A stretch of 64,000 nucleotides of DNA from an uncultured Pedobacter sp. (lineage in GTDB: Bacteria > Bacteroidota > Bacteroidia > Sphingobacteriales > Sphingobacteriaceae), in NCBI RefSeq assembly GCF_913776295.1, contig NZ_CAJYOJ010000064.1:1-64000 (forward strand). Reading direction: 5' to 3'. Shown piece after piece: positions 50,743 through 60,712 of the stretch. Every line of letters begins with the position of its first letter. The first letter of the stretch is position 1. Under the pieces are notes generated by a model. The model was not told the origin of the DNA, made no database searches, and was given only the letters and a program-made list of their open reading frames with translations. Position numbers and translations under genes: made by a program.

Positions 50743-51585
50743 ATGATAAATAAAGTACTTTTTGACCATGTATCAGCTGTTTGCAGCAGGAAGATAACTT
50801 TAGCCTATAGTACAAGCTTTTCATTGGGGATATCGTTTTTGGGCAGAAAATTGCAACAACCGATTTATGATATTTACGGTTTTGTTAGGCTAGCAGATGA
50901 AATAGTAGATAGTTTTGTGGAATACAATGGTTCCGTATTACTTAACGAGCTTAAGGAAGAATGTTTTGCAGCTATAAACCGTGGCATTAGTTTAAATCCT
51001 GTCATCAACTCTTTTCAGCGGACGGTTAATGAATACCAGATAGATCACAACTTGATCCATTCCTTTTTACATAGTATGGAAATGGATCTATATCCGGTAA
51101 ATTTTGATTTCAATCAATATGATAAATATATCCTGGGTTCTGCAGAAGTAGTCGGTTTAATGTGTTTAAAGGTATTCGTAGAAGGTGATAGACAAGCTTA
51201 TGAGAAATTGAAACCTTTTGCGATGAAGCTAGGTGCTGCTTTTCAGAAAGTAAATTTTTTGAGAGATCTCAACGCAGATTACATTCAATTGAAACGTTCT
51301 TATTTTCCGGAAATTGATCCAAATTTATTAAAAAAAGAAGATAAGCAACGTATTGAGCACGAAATCTCGGCAGATTTTAAAGAAGCATTGATTGGGATTA
51401 CACTGCTTCCGGAATCTTCTCGAAAAGGTGTGTATCTCGCTTACATATATTACAAGGAATTGCTGAAGAAAATTAAAAAGATGCAACCGGATCAGTTGTT
51501 GGCCAAACGATCAAGCATCTCTAATCTGCGTAAATTGTTGCTGTTAGGTTACGCGTCTGTAAGACATGCATTAAATCTGTTATAG
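50743..51585 (+). CDS. Phytoene/squalene synthase-family protein
   Basis: A 280-residue head-to-head prenyl synthase. The first Asp-rich motif is YGFVRLADEIVDSF (about residues 45-58, DxxxD), preceded by YSTSFSLGISFLGRKL; the second is VNFLRDLNADYIQLKRSYFP (about 166-185) with DxxxD. The family joins two farnesyl or geranylgeranyl diphosphates to give squalene or phytoene. No phytoene desaturase, cyclase or hopanoid gene is within the window, so the product is undecided. It meets the LytTR regulator gene tail to tail with one base between stops. Confidence 0.92.
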   Translation: MINKVLFDHVSAVCSRKITLAYSTSFSLGISFLGRKLQQPIYDIYGFVRLADEIVDSFVEYNGSVLLNELKEECFAAINRGISLNPVINSFQRTVNEYQIDHNLIHSFLHSMEMDLYPVNFDFNQYDKYILGSAEVVGLMCLKVFVEGDRQAYEKLKPFAMKLGAAFQKVNFLRDLNADYIQLKRSYFPEIDPNLLKKEDKQRIEHEISADFKEALIGITLLPESSRKGVYLAYIYYKELLKKIKKMQPDQLLAKRSSISNLRKLLLLGYASVRHALNLL

Positions 51586-51586
51586 G

Positions 51587-52300
51587 TTATCTGCTCAACA
51601 AATTTCTGTTTACAAAATCAAAAAAAGGTGATCTATAGGCATTACCGATTGGGATTTCATGTTGGTCTATATATACTGTATTGTTATCAAAATAGCCAAT
51701 TTTTAATTTATTGATGAGATAGGATTTAGCAACTCTGATAAATGTTTCTGGCGGCAGTTGCGACTGGATGGTTTTAATGTTCATCGCGGTAATGATCTTT
51801 TGTTCGGTGGTATGCAAAATCACATAGTCTTTCAATCCTTCTACAAACAAAACATCACTAAACAAAACTTTTATAGTCTTTTTTTCAGATTTGATAAAGC
51901 AGAAATCTTTACTAATCTCGTTGACAGAAGCCACATCTTTGCTGAGCAGTTTTTTATATGACAAGGCCTTCTCTACTGCCTTTTCAAATCTCGATTGCTT
52001 AATGGGTTTGAGTAAATAATCGATAGCATCAATTTCATAGCTTTCCAATGCATACTGGCTGTAGGCAGTGGTAAAAATGACCAAGGAATCTTTTTTTATG
52101 TTACGTGCAAAGCCCAAACCATTTAGCCCGGGCATTTGAATATCCAGGAAAACTAAGTCTGTTGGATTTTGATTAAGATAGGCAGCTGCTGGTTCCGCAT
52201 GACTAAACTCGGCCATGAACTGTAGCTCGGGTAATTGTTCAATCAATAATTTGATGGCCTGTCTTGCCAAAGGCTCATCATCTACAACAATGCACTTCAT
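51587..52300 (-). CDS. LytTR-family response regulator
   Basis: A 237-residue regulator with receiver (acid pair in IVVDDEP, phospho-acceptor Asp53 in VFLDIQMPG, Lys in LLKPIKQSRF) and LytTR DNA-binding domain (FVEGLKDYVILHT, then FIRVAKSYLINKLKI). The start codon overlaps the stop of the sensor kinase gene upstream (ATGA), a classic two-component pair. Targets unknown; the divergent TonB receptor gene next to the kinase is a candidate. Confidence 0.94.
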   Translation of the reverse strand: MKCIVVDDEPLARQAIKLLIEQLPELQFMAEFSHAEPAAAYLNQNPTDLVFLDIQMPGLNGLGFARNIKKDSLVIFTTAYSQYALESYEIDAIDYLLKPIKQSRFEKAVEKALSYKKLLSKDVASVNEISKDFCFIKSEKKTIKVLFSDVLFVEGLKDYVILHTTEQKIITAMNIKTIQSQLPPETFIRVAKSYLINKLKIGYFDNNTVYIDQHEIPIGNAYRSPFFDFVNRNLLSR

Positions 52301-53361
52301 AAATTTAGAATTAGTTTAATGGAATAGCTGCTGCTTGTTTCGGCAATGTTTAGTTCATGGTGATTGCCAAATAGCAGTTCGAGCCTTCTTTTGATGTTTG
52401 CCAGGCCAATACCGCCAGGAATGTTGTTAGTCAGCTCAACCGCTGGCTTGGAGTTGACACAGGTAAAGGTGAGCTGTTTTTCAATTAATTGAAAATTCAC
52501 CTTTACGAAAGAGATATGATCTGGATCTAAGCTGTGCTTAATGGCATTTTCAACGAAGGAAATGAATAGGAAAGGCGGTATCACTATGCCGTGTACTTCA
52601 CCTGATGTAGTTACAGAGAAATCGAAATGATCCCGGCGTATGTTCTCCAATTCGAGGCAATCTTTTAAAAAACTGATATCAGCGCTAAGCAATACCTCGG
52701 GCCTTGCACTATCGTATAATTGGTAACGCAACAAATCGCTCAAGCTCATTAATACCTGAGAAGCTTTTTTAGGGTCGCTAACGATCAATACATTGGCATT
52801 GTTGAGCATATTGAACAGGAAATGTGGGTTAACCTGATTTTTTAATTGCTCTAATTCAGCCCTTATACTGATATCGGTAAGTTCGGCAATTTCTCTGGTG
52901 TCTGATATCCAACGCTGAAAAAGTTTAATGGCTGATGATGCGCCTACAAAAACCAGGGCAAAGGCAAAATACATCGCCGGTTTGGGATCAAACAATTGCA
53001 GTGGTGCATAGCGGGTTTTTAAGTCATGCATCAGATAGGATATATAACCGATTAATAAGCTAAAAGAAGCTAGCATTAATATTAGCCCTAAGAGATAACG
53101 TCTAAACTTGCTTTTGAACAAATAAGCTGGCACCAACCAGTACATATTTACATAAGCTTGAAAAAAAAGTGTAAAGGATATCCCAATTTTCAAATAAGTA
53201 GCATAGGGTTCAATAGAATTTGGGTTTTTATAGCTGATGGCGAAAATAAACCAATAGGCTATCCACAATACAAGATGCCTGTATACACGATACTTACGGT
53301 GGGTAAATAGGTCCAATCTCGAAGAGATCTTGCTGAGCTGATTTTTATTATCGGTAAACAT
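52297..53361 (-). CDS. LytS-type sensor histidine kinase
   Basis: A 354-residue membrane kinase with four hydrophobic segments in the first 145 residues, then the His_kinase domain (ELEQLKNQVNPHFLFNMLNN, phospho-acceptor His about 197) and a HATPase domain (SFVENAIKHSL as N box, GGIGLANIKRRLELLF as G box). This is the partner of the LytTR regulator with which it overlaps by 4 bases. No sensing domain outside the membrane part is seen. Divergent from the TonB receptor gene with 248 bp between. Confidence 0.94.
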   Translation of the reverse strand: MFTDNKNQLSKISSRLDLFTHRKYRVYRHLVLWIAYWFIFAISYKNPNSIEPYATYLKIGISFTLFFQAYVNMYWLVPAYLFKSKFRRYLLGLILMLASFSLLIGYISYLMHDLKTRYAPLQLFDPKPAMYFAFALVFVGASSAIKLFQRWISDTREIAELTDISIRAELEQLKNQVNPHFLFNMLNNANVLIVSDPKKASQVLMSLSDLLRYQLYDSARPEVLLSADISFLKDCLELENIRRDHFDFSVTTSGEVHGIVIPPFLFISFVENAIKHSLDPDHISFVKVNFQLIEKQLTFTCVNSKPAVELTNNIPGGIGLANIKRRLELLFGNHHELNIAETSSSYSIKLILNL

Positions 53362-53609
53362 CTTTCTCTTCTACAAAAGTACAATTATAAAAGGCATCAT
53401 AATCAGTTATTATAGCAAAGTCCATAACTGTTATACAAAATACGCTTTATTTGGCTGTTTTATATAATTTGAAGACAGCGGATTATTTAAGTATACCAGA
53501 TTGGTAAAGAAATATAAAAAATAATGCGTTTGGTATAAAAAACAAAATCGCTTTGTTTACAGCACTTAGTTTTACTTTCAATTAGTTATAAATTGATAAG
53601 ATATATACT

Positions 53610-56027
53610 GTGAAAATTAAATATTTAATTGTTTTAGCGCTTAGCATAGTAAGTTTAAACCTTTTTGCACAAACCAATGGTCTGCTAACAGGAACAGTAC
53701 AGAATGCCAGTACCAGCGAGCGAATGGCTGGAGTGACCATCAGCGTTAATGATAGCTTGATAACGGCAAAAACAGATTCGACGGGTAGATTTAGAATTTC
53801 CCTGGGAGTGGGTACCTACAAAGTTTCAGCAAATTATGTAGGTTTTACAGCCGTAACTAAATACAATATTGTGGTGGGCAGCGGTAGTCCGCAATCAGTA
53901 ATGTTCGAACTGCAAGTTTCTGCTGTGACGTTGAGTGATGTGGTCATCAAGTTTAACAAAACCAGATCTGCTATAGCTACTGATATGGTTACACCACTCT
54001 CTGTCCAACAGCTAACTACCGAAGAAATCAAAAGTAATCCCGGTGGAAATTTTGACGTGTCTAAGGTTATTCAAACTCTGCCAGGGATCGGAATCAGTAA
54101 CGGCGGAAGTGAGCGTAACGACGTCATTGTACGTGGTGGAGCACCTAACGAAAATGTTTATTATCTGGATGGGATCGAAATTCCTTTGCTTAACCATTTT
54201 CAAACGCAAGGAAGCTCTGGCGGTGCCCAGGGTATACTGAATGTATCCTTTATCGAGAGTTTAAAGCTTTCTTCATCCGCCTTTGATGCCAGATACGATA
54301 ATCCTTTAGCTTCCACATTTGTAATTAAACAACGTGAAGGTAATGCTGAACGCTTTGCTGGTAATGCCAGGGCTAGCTTAACCGAATCGGTTTTGACTTT
54401 AGAAGGTCCGCTTTCTAAAAATACAACCTTTCTAGCTTCGGGCAGGAAATCCTACTTAGGTTTGCTTTTTGGCTTAATTGATTTGCCAATTAGACCCAGT
54501 TTCTATGATTTTCAATATAAGGTAGTTCATCGTTTCAACGAGAAAACTACGCTAACAGCGATTGGCTTGGGGGCGATAGACCGTTTTAATTTTGCTGCAC
54601 CAAAAGAAGCTTCACCAGAAAATATCTACACACTAAGGGCAACGCCTTACATTAACCAGTGGACCTACACCGCTGGGTTTAACCTGAACCATAAAATCAA
54701 TAACGGTTTTTTAAATTTTACGCTCAGTCGAAATGTTTTTGATAACCAGCTGGATAAATATGAGGATGAGAGGCAAATAGAGACGGCGAGAACACTTTTA
54801 GTTGCTTCGCAGGAGATAGAAAACAAGTTCAGGTTCGATATCAATAAATTCGTAAACGGTTGGAAACTCTCCGCTGGTATAATGGTACAGTCAGTGGGTT
54901 ACAATACCAATTTTTTCAATAAAACTACTCCTGCGGTTAACGGTAGTAGTGGAAATGTCATAAACTTTAAAAGTGATTTTGACTTCTGGAAATACGGACT
55001 TTTTTTACAAGGTTCTAAAAATTTATTTAACAACAGCCTTTTGGTTTCGGCTGGTGTAAGAACGGATATGAACACTTTTACGATCACTGGCGATAATCCT
55101 TTAAAAACACTTTCGCCGCGGTTATCAATGGCTTACCACATCAATTCTAAATGGGATATTAACGGATCTATAGGTTCTTACTTTAAAATTCCTACTTATA
55201 CTTCGTTAGGGTACGTTGATCCAAATGGCGTTCAGGCTAATCAAAGCATGTCATACATCCGCTCAGACCATTATGTGTTAGGTACACAATTTTTGCCTAA
55301 AAACGATCTTCGATTTACTTTTGAAACGTTTTACAAAGCTTATAGCAATTACCCTGTGGCACTGTTAACTGGTATATCTTTAGCCAACCAAGGTGCAGAA
55401 TTTGGAACAGTAGGTAATGAACAGTTGTTAAGTGTCGGCGAAGGAGAAACTTATGGTTTCGAGTTTTTTGTTCAACAGAAATTAGTGAGCAAGCTTTTTT
55501 ATGTTGCGAGTTATTCTTGGTTAAGAAGTAAGTTTTCCGGTACAGATAAATTGCTTTTACCTTCTTCTTGGGATAGCAGGCATTTGTTTTCTTTAACCTT
55601 AGGTTATAAGCTGCGGAATAATTGGGATTTAGGGTTAAAATACAGATATGCTGGCGGCACACCTTATACGCCGTTTGATTTAGTGGCCTCTCAACAGAAT
55701 TACTTAACCAGCGGAACAGGAACTTTAGATTATCGGAATTTAAATACCTTAAAGCTCAGGGCTTTTAGTCAGCTTGATTTAAGAGTGGATAAACGAATCA
55801 ACTTTAAGAAAACTTCCTTAAACTTATATGTTGATCTACAAAATGTGCTGGCACAAAAGAACGGAAGTTTCCCTAAATATACCTTCAAAAGAAATCAAGA
55901 TAATACTGGATTTGCCACTACAGATGGTAATCCCCTAGAAGTAGACGGAACTAATGGAATTCCGACCATTTTGAATACTGATTCAGGAAATATCATTCCT
56001 TCTATTGGTTTATTATTTGAGTTTTAA
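53610..56027 (+). CDS. TonB-dependent receptor with carboxypeptidase-like N-terminal domain
   Basis: An 805-residue outer membrane receptor starting with GTG. A signal peptide (LIVLALSIVSLNLFAQ) is followed by a carboxypeptidase-regulatory-like domain (about residues 22-108), the TonB plug (NPGGNFDVSKVIQTLPGIG, NDVIVRGGAPNENVYYLDG, about 140-185) and a barrel of about 580 residues ending in the aromatic IIPSIGLLFEF. It is not of SusC type and has no SusD partner. Cargo unknown. Divergent from the LytS/LytTR pair, which may regulate it. Confidence 0.93.
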   Translation: MKIKYLIVLALSIVSLNLFAQTNGLLTGTVQNASTSERMAGVTISVNDSLITAKTDSTGRFRISLGVGTYKVSANYVGFTAVTKYNIVVGSGSPQSVMFELQVSAVTLSDVVIKFNKTRSAIATDMVTPLSVQQLTTEEIKSNPGGNFDVSKVIQTLPGIGISNGGSERNDVIVRGGAPNENVYYLDGIEIPLLNHFQTQGSSGGAQGILNVSFIESLKLSSSAFDARYDNPLASTFVIKQREGNAERFAGNARASLTESVLTLEGPLSKNTTFLASGRKSYLGLLFGLIDLPIRPSFYDFQYKVVHRFNEKTTLTAIGLGAIDRFNFAAPKEASPENIYTLRATPYINQWTYTAGFNLNHKINNGFLNFTLSRNVFDNQLDKYEDERQIETARTLLVASQEIENKFRFDINKFVNGWKLSAGIMVQSVGYNTNFFNKTTPAVNGSSGNVINFKSDFDFWKYGLFLQGSKNLFNNSLLVSAGVRTDMNTFTITGDNPLKTLSPRLSMAYHINSKWDINGSIGSYFKIPTYTSLGYVDPNGVQANQSMSYIRSDHYVLGTQFLPKNDLRFTFETFYKAYSNYPVALLTGISLANQGAEFGTVGNEQLLSVGEGETYGFEFFVQQKLVSKLFYVASYSWLRSKFSGTDKLLLPSSWDSRHLFSLTLGYKLRNNWDLGLKYRYAGGTPYTPFDLVASQQNYLTSGTGTLDYRNLNTLKLRAFSQLDLRVDKRINFKKTSLNLYVDLQNVLAQKNGSFPKYTFKRNQDNTGFATTDGNPLEVDGTNGIPTILNTDSGNIIPSIGLLFEF

Positions 56028-56224
56028 CTCTGCGCGTATTGTTGTGGATAGACAATGATGAATATATATATTAACAAATTTTAAACTTTGTAGTTGTATT
56101 GGAATAAACAGGAGTTTCTTAAGGGATACAAGGACGGTTATAATTTTTCCGAATTAAAACAAGGAAAAGTATCAGCTAGGGGATATATTCGTTTGCGATT
56201 GTGATAACGGTTCCCTTCCCTAAG

Positions 56225-56917
56225 TTATTTTACCCTTGGTCCGTCGTCTGCTTTTACCCACTCATCGCGTTTGCAATTGGTACATTCTGCTTTTTGTTTT
56301 TCACTGATGTTATGAACCTTTCCGCAGAAGCTACAGGCATAAAGTCCGGCATGATCTACTGTTTTGAACGCTTGAGCAAATTCTTTGGGCATGATCGGCA
56401 AACCTGGCTGCACCTCTTTATCTGAAAAAAAGAAGATGCTTACGCAGCCGGATGTTTCGAGTATGGCCGTTTTAACCTGACCGAGATGGGAAACTCCCTG
56501 TTGTCGCAGTTCGGAAAAGAACTCATCCTGGGCAAGGGTTTCCTTCCGGAATTCATTAACGGAAAATATGCCTCCCTCAATGATATAGGTAGCTTTGCCT
56601 TCAACGAGGTCGTCAAATCGCTTGCTTTTAGCCATCAGGTAGGTGGTTAGCCTGTAGGCTCCTACAATGATGGCGAATATGGCTAAAGGCACCATAAGCC
56701 CAATTTCCTTGTAGAACATCGGATCTCCGGCTGCAGAACCCAAACTGATGATGACCACCATTTCGAATACTGATAATTGCCCGACACCGCGCTTCCCAAG
56801 AAGCCTTAGCCCGACGAGTATGATAAAGTACATCAATATGGTGCGTATGGCAATCTCGATGAGAAATCCCCACTGTTCTTCACCTACCATTATTTTGGTC
56901 CAATTGATATCCAGCAT
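56225..56917 (-). CDS. DUF421 (YetF/YcaP-like) membrane protein with C-terminal zinc-ribbon-like motif
   Basis: A 230-residue protein. Three N-terminal membrane segments (about residues 19-95) with the LRLLGKRGVGQLSVFEMVV block typical of DUF421 are followed by a cytoplasmic part (YIIEGGIFSVNEFRKETL). The last 45 residues have two pairs of cysteines (CSFCGKVH, CTNCKRDEW) that would bind zinc; this addition is found in a subset of the family. Function of DUF421 proteins is not established beyond roles in membrane or spore biology in Bacillus. Single gene. Confidence 0.9.
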   Translation of the reverse strand: MLDINWTKIMVGEEQWGFLIEIAIRTILMYFIILVGLRLLGKRGVGQLSVFEMVVIISLGSAAGDPMFYKEIGLMVPLAIFAIIVGAYRLTTYLMAKSKRFDDLVEGKATYIIEGGIFSVNEFRKETLAQDEFFSELRQQGVSHLGQVKTAILETSGCVSIFFFSDKEVQPGLPIMPKEFAQAFKTVDHAGLYACSFCGKVHNISEKQKAECTNCKRDEWVKADDGPRVK

Positions 56918-57074
56918 ATTGAAATTTATGTTTGGTGTGAATGGGTTTAAATAAACAACCGGTCAATTTAAATATTTCAATGGTTGATTTTCCAAGAAAT
57001 CCTGCAACAGTATGTTGTGCTATCTTTTTGATCGGGTGAATTGAAATATCCGGCCCAGACCCAAAATACCTGTA

Positions 57075-57341
57075 TTATTTTTGCTCCCCGCTGGATGTTT
57101 CGGTGCTACCCTCTTCATACTTTTTTTCGCCATTTTCATCTTCGTGTACAATGAGCGAATGAGGCGCCGCAGCTGATGGATTACTTCCTGTTCCCGAGAT
57201 GTCGGGTATGCTCATGATATCGATGTTGCTGTCTGTTGATGACTGAATGGCTTCGGTATTTCCCAATGCGGCCTGGGCAAGTTGTTCCTGTTTAGTCAGG
57301 CGTTGTTCTTGCTGCTCATTTTCATTTTTGTTGGCTTCCAT
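57075..57341 (-). CDS. Small hydrophilic hypothetical protein
   Basis: An 88-residue protein from the Met at 57341 (MEANKNENEQQEQRL); an ATG nine codons upstream is possible but adds an odd Cys-containing stretch. It is rich in Glu, Gln, Ser and Asn, has no membrane segment, and looks largely unstructured (SIPDISGTGSNPSAAAPHSL, then HEDENGEKKYEEGS). Family not recognised. The 57342-57977 stretch upstream has overlapping open-frame fragments with internal stops and no clean gene. Confidence 0.55.
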   Translation of the reverse strand: MEANKNENEQQEQRLTKQEQLAQAALGNTEAIQSSTDSNIDIMSIPDISGTGSNPSAAAPHSLIVHEDENGEKKYEEGSTETSSGEQK

Positions 57342-57977
57342 AATTTCTTTATTACAGGTAAACATCAAAAACAGTTCGATAGTTTGCTTATTGCGAAAAT
57401 GAAGCCGGCAGAATTTGGTACTGGAAAAAATTAGCGTTGCTGAAAAAGCTGTTCTTACGATTCAGGCTTTGAAGCAACAATAACTAATATGAAGAAAATC
57501 AACTCGATTTCCGCATCCCCCATGGAAATGTTTGAGATCTTACCGTTGAGTACATCGTAAACATCGATAACAAAGGAGCTAACAGTGGTCGTGATGCGGC
57601 GTAAAACTGATCGATCCTTCCGGGCCAGCTATAGGAATATGGACAAAGAGATGGCAATGTTCAGCAGGCCTATCCTTTATACCAGCCTGATATCTTTTTG
57701 GGCCGGTGATCACATAAAGCTGTTGGATAGGTAGTGCCGGCCATATGCCTGCAATCAGAAAAATATCAATTGTAAAAAAAGTATTTTGATCATTAAAGCT
57801 GCGTCTTCCGGCCTTTAGCTGTATTCATATTAAAAAATGCTTGTCTTCAGTTAGCTTTTCCTTTTTTTGACTGATTTTCTATAAAGCGCAGATTGATTTT
57901 CATCAAATCAATTTCTTGGTTGTTATTTCCATAACCGTTCTCAATAGTCTATATTTGCTGTTCGATTATTTATATTC

Positions 57978-60542
57978 TTGCAAGGCATCACTTCTTTTCT
58001 CAACCGTTACTATCGTACAGCATTTGGTATTATTTGCCTGATGTTGATTTTTGTTTATAGTAAAAGGTTTGGTTACATACTTTTCCATACTTTGGTTGAA
58101 CTCTTTTCCATCGTGATAGCTTTCGCAGTGTTTATTGTTGCGTGGAACTCGAGGAAAATGCAGGATAACAAATACCTGCATGTGGTAGGGATTTCCTATC
58201 TTTTTATTGGCGCGCTGGATTTATTACATACATTGAGCTATAAAGGAATGAATGTAATCCCCTTATCGGGATATCCTGCCAACCAGTTCTGGGTGGCCAC
58301 ACGTGGTATGGAGGCGGTGATTTTTTTAGGCGGTTTTTTAATGATTGGACGGAAACGAAAAATTAATACCGAACTACTTTTCCTTTTATACTTTTCAGTG
58401 TCTTCACTTATCGCTGCGAGTATTTTGGTATGGGGAGTGTTCCCTGTCTGTTTCGTGACTGGCGCTGGTCAAACCCTTTTTAAGGTGATATGTGAATACA
58501 TGATCATCTTACTCTTGTTGGTAAGTTTGTTTTTGCTATACAGGAGAAGGGCTAACTTTGATCGGAAAACTTACCGCCTTCTTTCCGGTTCTATTATCGT
58601 TGCAATCTTAAGTGAATGTTGTTTTGCTACATACACGTCTAACTATGGCATGCTAAATGAATGGGGACATTATGGTAAACTGATTTCTTTCTTTTTGATT
58701 TACAAGGCTAATGTGCAAATGGCTTTTGAGAAGCCCATGGCCAGTATTTTTCGTGAGCTTAAGGCCAGCGAGACAGAGTATAAGACTTTGGCTGAAAATC
58801 TTCCGGATCTGATCATGCGTTTTGATGAAAACCTGGATTGCATCTATATCAATCAGGATATCGGCAAGCTTCCGCAATTTGCAGATTACGATGTTCAATC
58901 GTTAAGCAAACGGATCGGTAATGATTTGAGGCAGGCACTTCTAACAAGAAAAAATATTGCAGGAGAACTGGAAGTGAACAGGCAGCAAAGCCACTATTAT
59001 TATTCATTCCAGATCATTCCGGAACTTTTCGATCATGCTTCTGAAATCAGGCTTTTGGTTATTTTCAGGGATATCACTATTGTCAGGAAGGAAAAACTCC
59101 ATCTGTCCAAGCTTCTGGATACCCTTCCGCAACAAGTATGGACGGCCCGGGCCGATGGTACGATTGATTATGTTAACGGTGTGATCATCCGTGATTTTGC
59201 GCTTGAACCCGATTCCCCTTTTGGTTTGGGCTGGCAACACTATGTTCATCCTGATGACTTGCAGGAATGTATTAAGGTATGGATGCTTTCCCTTAGCAAT
59301 GGTACCGAATACCAGGTTCAGTTTAGATTGAAAATGGCAGATGGTCAATATCTCTGGCATTTGGGCCGGGCCGTGCCTATCTTTGAAAATGGTGAGGTTG
59401 AACTATGGATTGGTTCGAATACCAATATAGACCTGCAAAAGAAAGGGCAGGAGCAACGGGATGAATTTATTTCTATTGCCTCGCATGAATTGAAGACACC
59501 GTTAACCAGTATTAAGGCATTTAACCAGCTGCTTGCCAGGACGAATGATCTTGAGCGGGCAAAATCTTACTTGCAAAAAGTAGACGTTGCTACGAATAAA
59601 CTTGAAAGTCTGATTAACGATCTGCTGGATGTGAGTAAGATCAATGCAGGTAAGCTCCAGTTCAATAAAACCACTTTCAACCTCAACCAGCTGATTCAGG
59701 AGTGCTGCGAAAACCTTCAGCTAAGCGTTAATACCCACCGGATCATTTTTACCGCGAACGAACAAATAAATATATATGCCGATCGTTTCAGGATGGAACA
59801 GGTAATCGATAATTTACTCAGTAATGCCGTTAAGTATTCCCCTGGTGCGGATGTGGTAAATATTACGTTCAGAGTTGAACAGGAATCGATTATTATCGCT
59901 GTCGAAGATCATGGTATAGGGATAGGTAGTGAGGAGCTTGAAAAGCTTTTCGATCGTTATTACCGGTCAGATAATGCTGCGGGGCGCTTCGGTGGACTGG
60001 GTTTAGGTCTTTTTATTTCATCAGAAATTATTAAAGCTCATCAGGGAACATTCTGGATCGAAAGTGAGCTTGGGATAGGAACTACCGTTTACATCCGCGT
60101 TCCAATGAAAGAAATAGTGGTTAGAAATGACTTGGTTACAAAAGGGCAGAACTACAGCAATAAATACCTAACCATTAGTTATAACCATCAGCAAGACTGG
60201 ATGGAAGCAAACTGGACCGGGCATCAGAATTTTAAAAGTGTGCAAAACGGGTGTCTTCAGATGATAGAGATGCTTAAAAGCTCCGGGCTTAAAAAGGTGC
60301 TTAATGATAACAGAGAAGTGCTCGGGAATTGGTCGGAGGCATCAGACTGGGTAGGAAAGGTTTGGTTTCCGATGATGATTGAAGCTGGGCTTCAGGATTT
60401 TGCATGGATTTTTTCTCCAACTATCTTTGCGCAACTTGCTGCTCAAAAAAGCTTCGATGTATCGGACGGTAGCGCTAACGTTCGCTTTTTTTACGACGTA
60501 GAGGAAGCCAAATGCTGGTTGAATGAAATCAAAAAAGATTAA
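57978..60542 (+). CDS. MASE3 sensor histidine kinase with extra C-terminal domain
   Basis: An 854-residue kinase starting with TTG. Residues about 10-250 are a MASE3-type membrane sensor with about seven helices (LHTLSYKGMNVIPLSGYPAN is the diagnostic loop). Two PAS-like domains follow (about 270-370 and 375-485; for example VWTARADGTIDYVNGVIIRD), then HisKA with His503 in SIASHELKTPLTS and HATPase (NLLSNAVKYSPG, VEDHGIGIG, GGLGLGLFIS) to about 710. The last 130 residues (YLTISYNHQQDWMEANWTG, GNWSEASDWVGKVWFPMM) look like a SpoIIAA/STAS-like domain. No partner regulator is directly attached on the same strand. Confidence 0.9.
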   Translation: MQGITSFLNRYYRTAFGIICLMLIFVYSKRFGYILFHTLVELFSIVIAFAVFIVAWNSRKMQDNKYLHVVGISYLFIGALDLLHTLSYKGMNVIPLSGYPANQFWVATRGMEAVIFLGGFLMIGRKRKINTELLFLLYFSVSSLIAASILVWGVFPVCFVTGAGQTLFKVICEYMIILLLLVSLFLLYRRRANFDRKTYRLLSGSIIVAILSECCFATYTSNYGMLNEWGHYGKLISFFLIYKANVQMAFEKPMASIFRELKASETEYKTLAENLPDLIMRFDENLDCIYINQDIGKLPQFADYDVQSLSKRIGNDLRQALLTRKNIAGELEVNRQQSHYYYSFQIIPELFDHASEIRLLVIFRDITIVRKEKLHLSKLLDTLPQQVWTARADGTIDYVNGVIIRDFALEPDSPFGLGWQHYVHPDDLQECIKVWMLSLSNGTEYQVQFRLKMADGQYLWHLGRAVPIFENGEVELWIGSNTNIDLQKKGQEQRDEFISIASHELKTPLTSIKAFNQLLARTNDLERAKSYLQKVDVATNKLESLINDLLDVSKINAGKLQFNKTTFNLNQLIQECCENLQLSVNTHRIIFTANEQINIYADRFRMEQVIDNLLSNAVKYSPGADVVNITFRVEQESIIIAVEDHGIGIGSEELEKLFDRYYRSDNAAGRFGGLGLGLFISSEIIKAHQGTFWIESELGIGTTVYIRVPMKEIVVRNDLVTKGQNYSNKYLTISYNHQQDWMEANWTGHQNFKSVQNGCLQMIEMLKSSGLKKVLNDNREVLGNWSEASDWVGKVWFPMMIEAGLQDFAWIFSPTIFAQLAAQKSFDVSDGSANVRFFYDVEEAKCWLNEIKKD

Positions 60543-60712
60543 GTCTTATGATTATTAGTAAGGTCTGAATTGAAGATAATCCCAACAACAGGATTTATCT
60601 TCAATATATTACTTTTTTATATCCTATCTTATTTTATGCTCCCAATCTCTGGGAAGGTGCAGATCGCATGCATTTGCCATTTCCCGCACAAATGGTAATC
60701 AGTTTCAAAAGC

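Noticed and set aside
57370..57960. Protein-like fragments in several frames between the small hydrophilic gene and the MASE3 kinase
   Set aside because: One minus frame is open for about 80 codons but lacks a start codon, and the others have internal stops; possibly gene debris but no family could be named.
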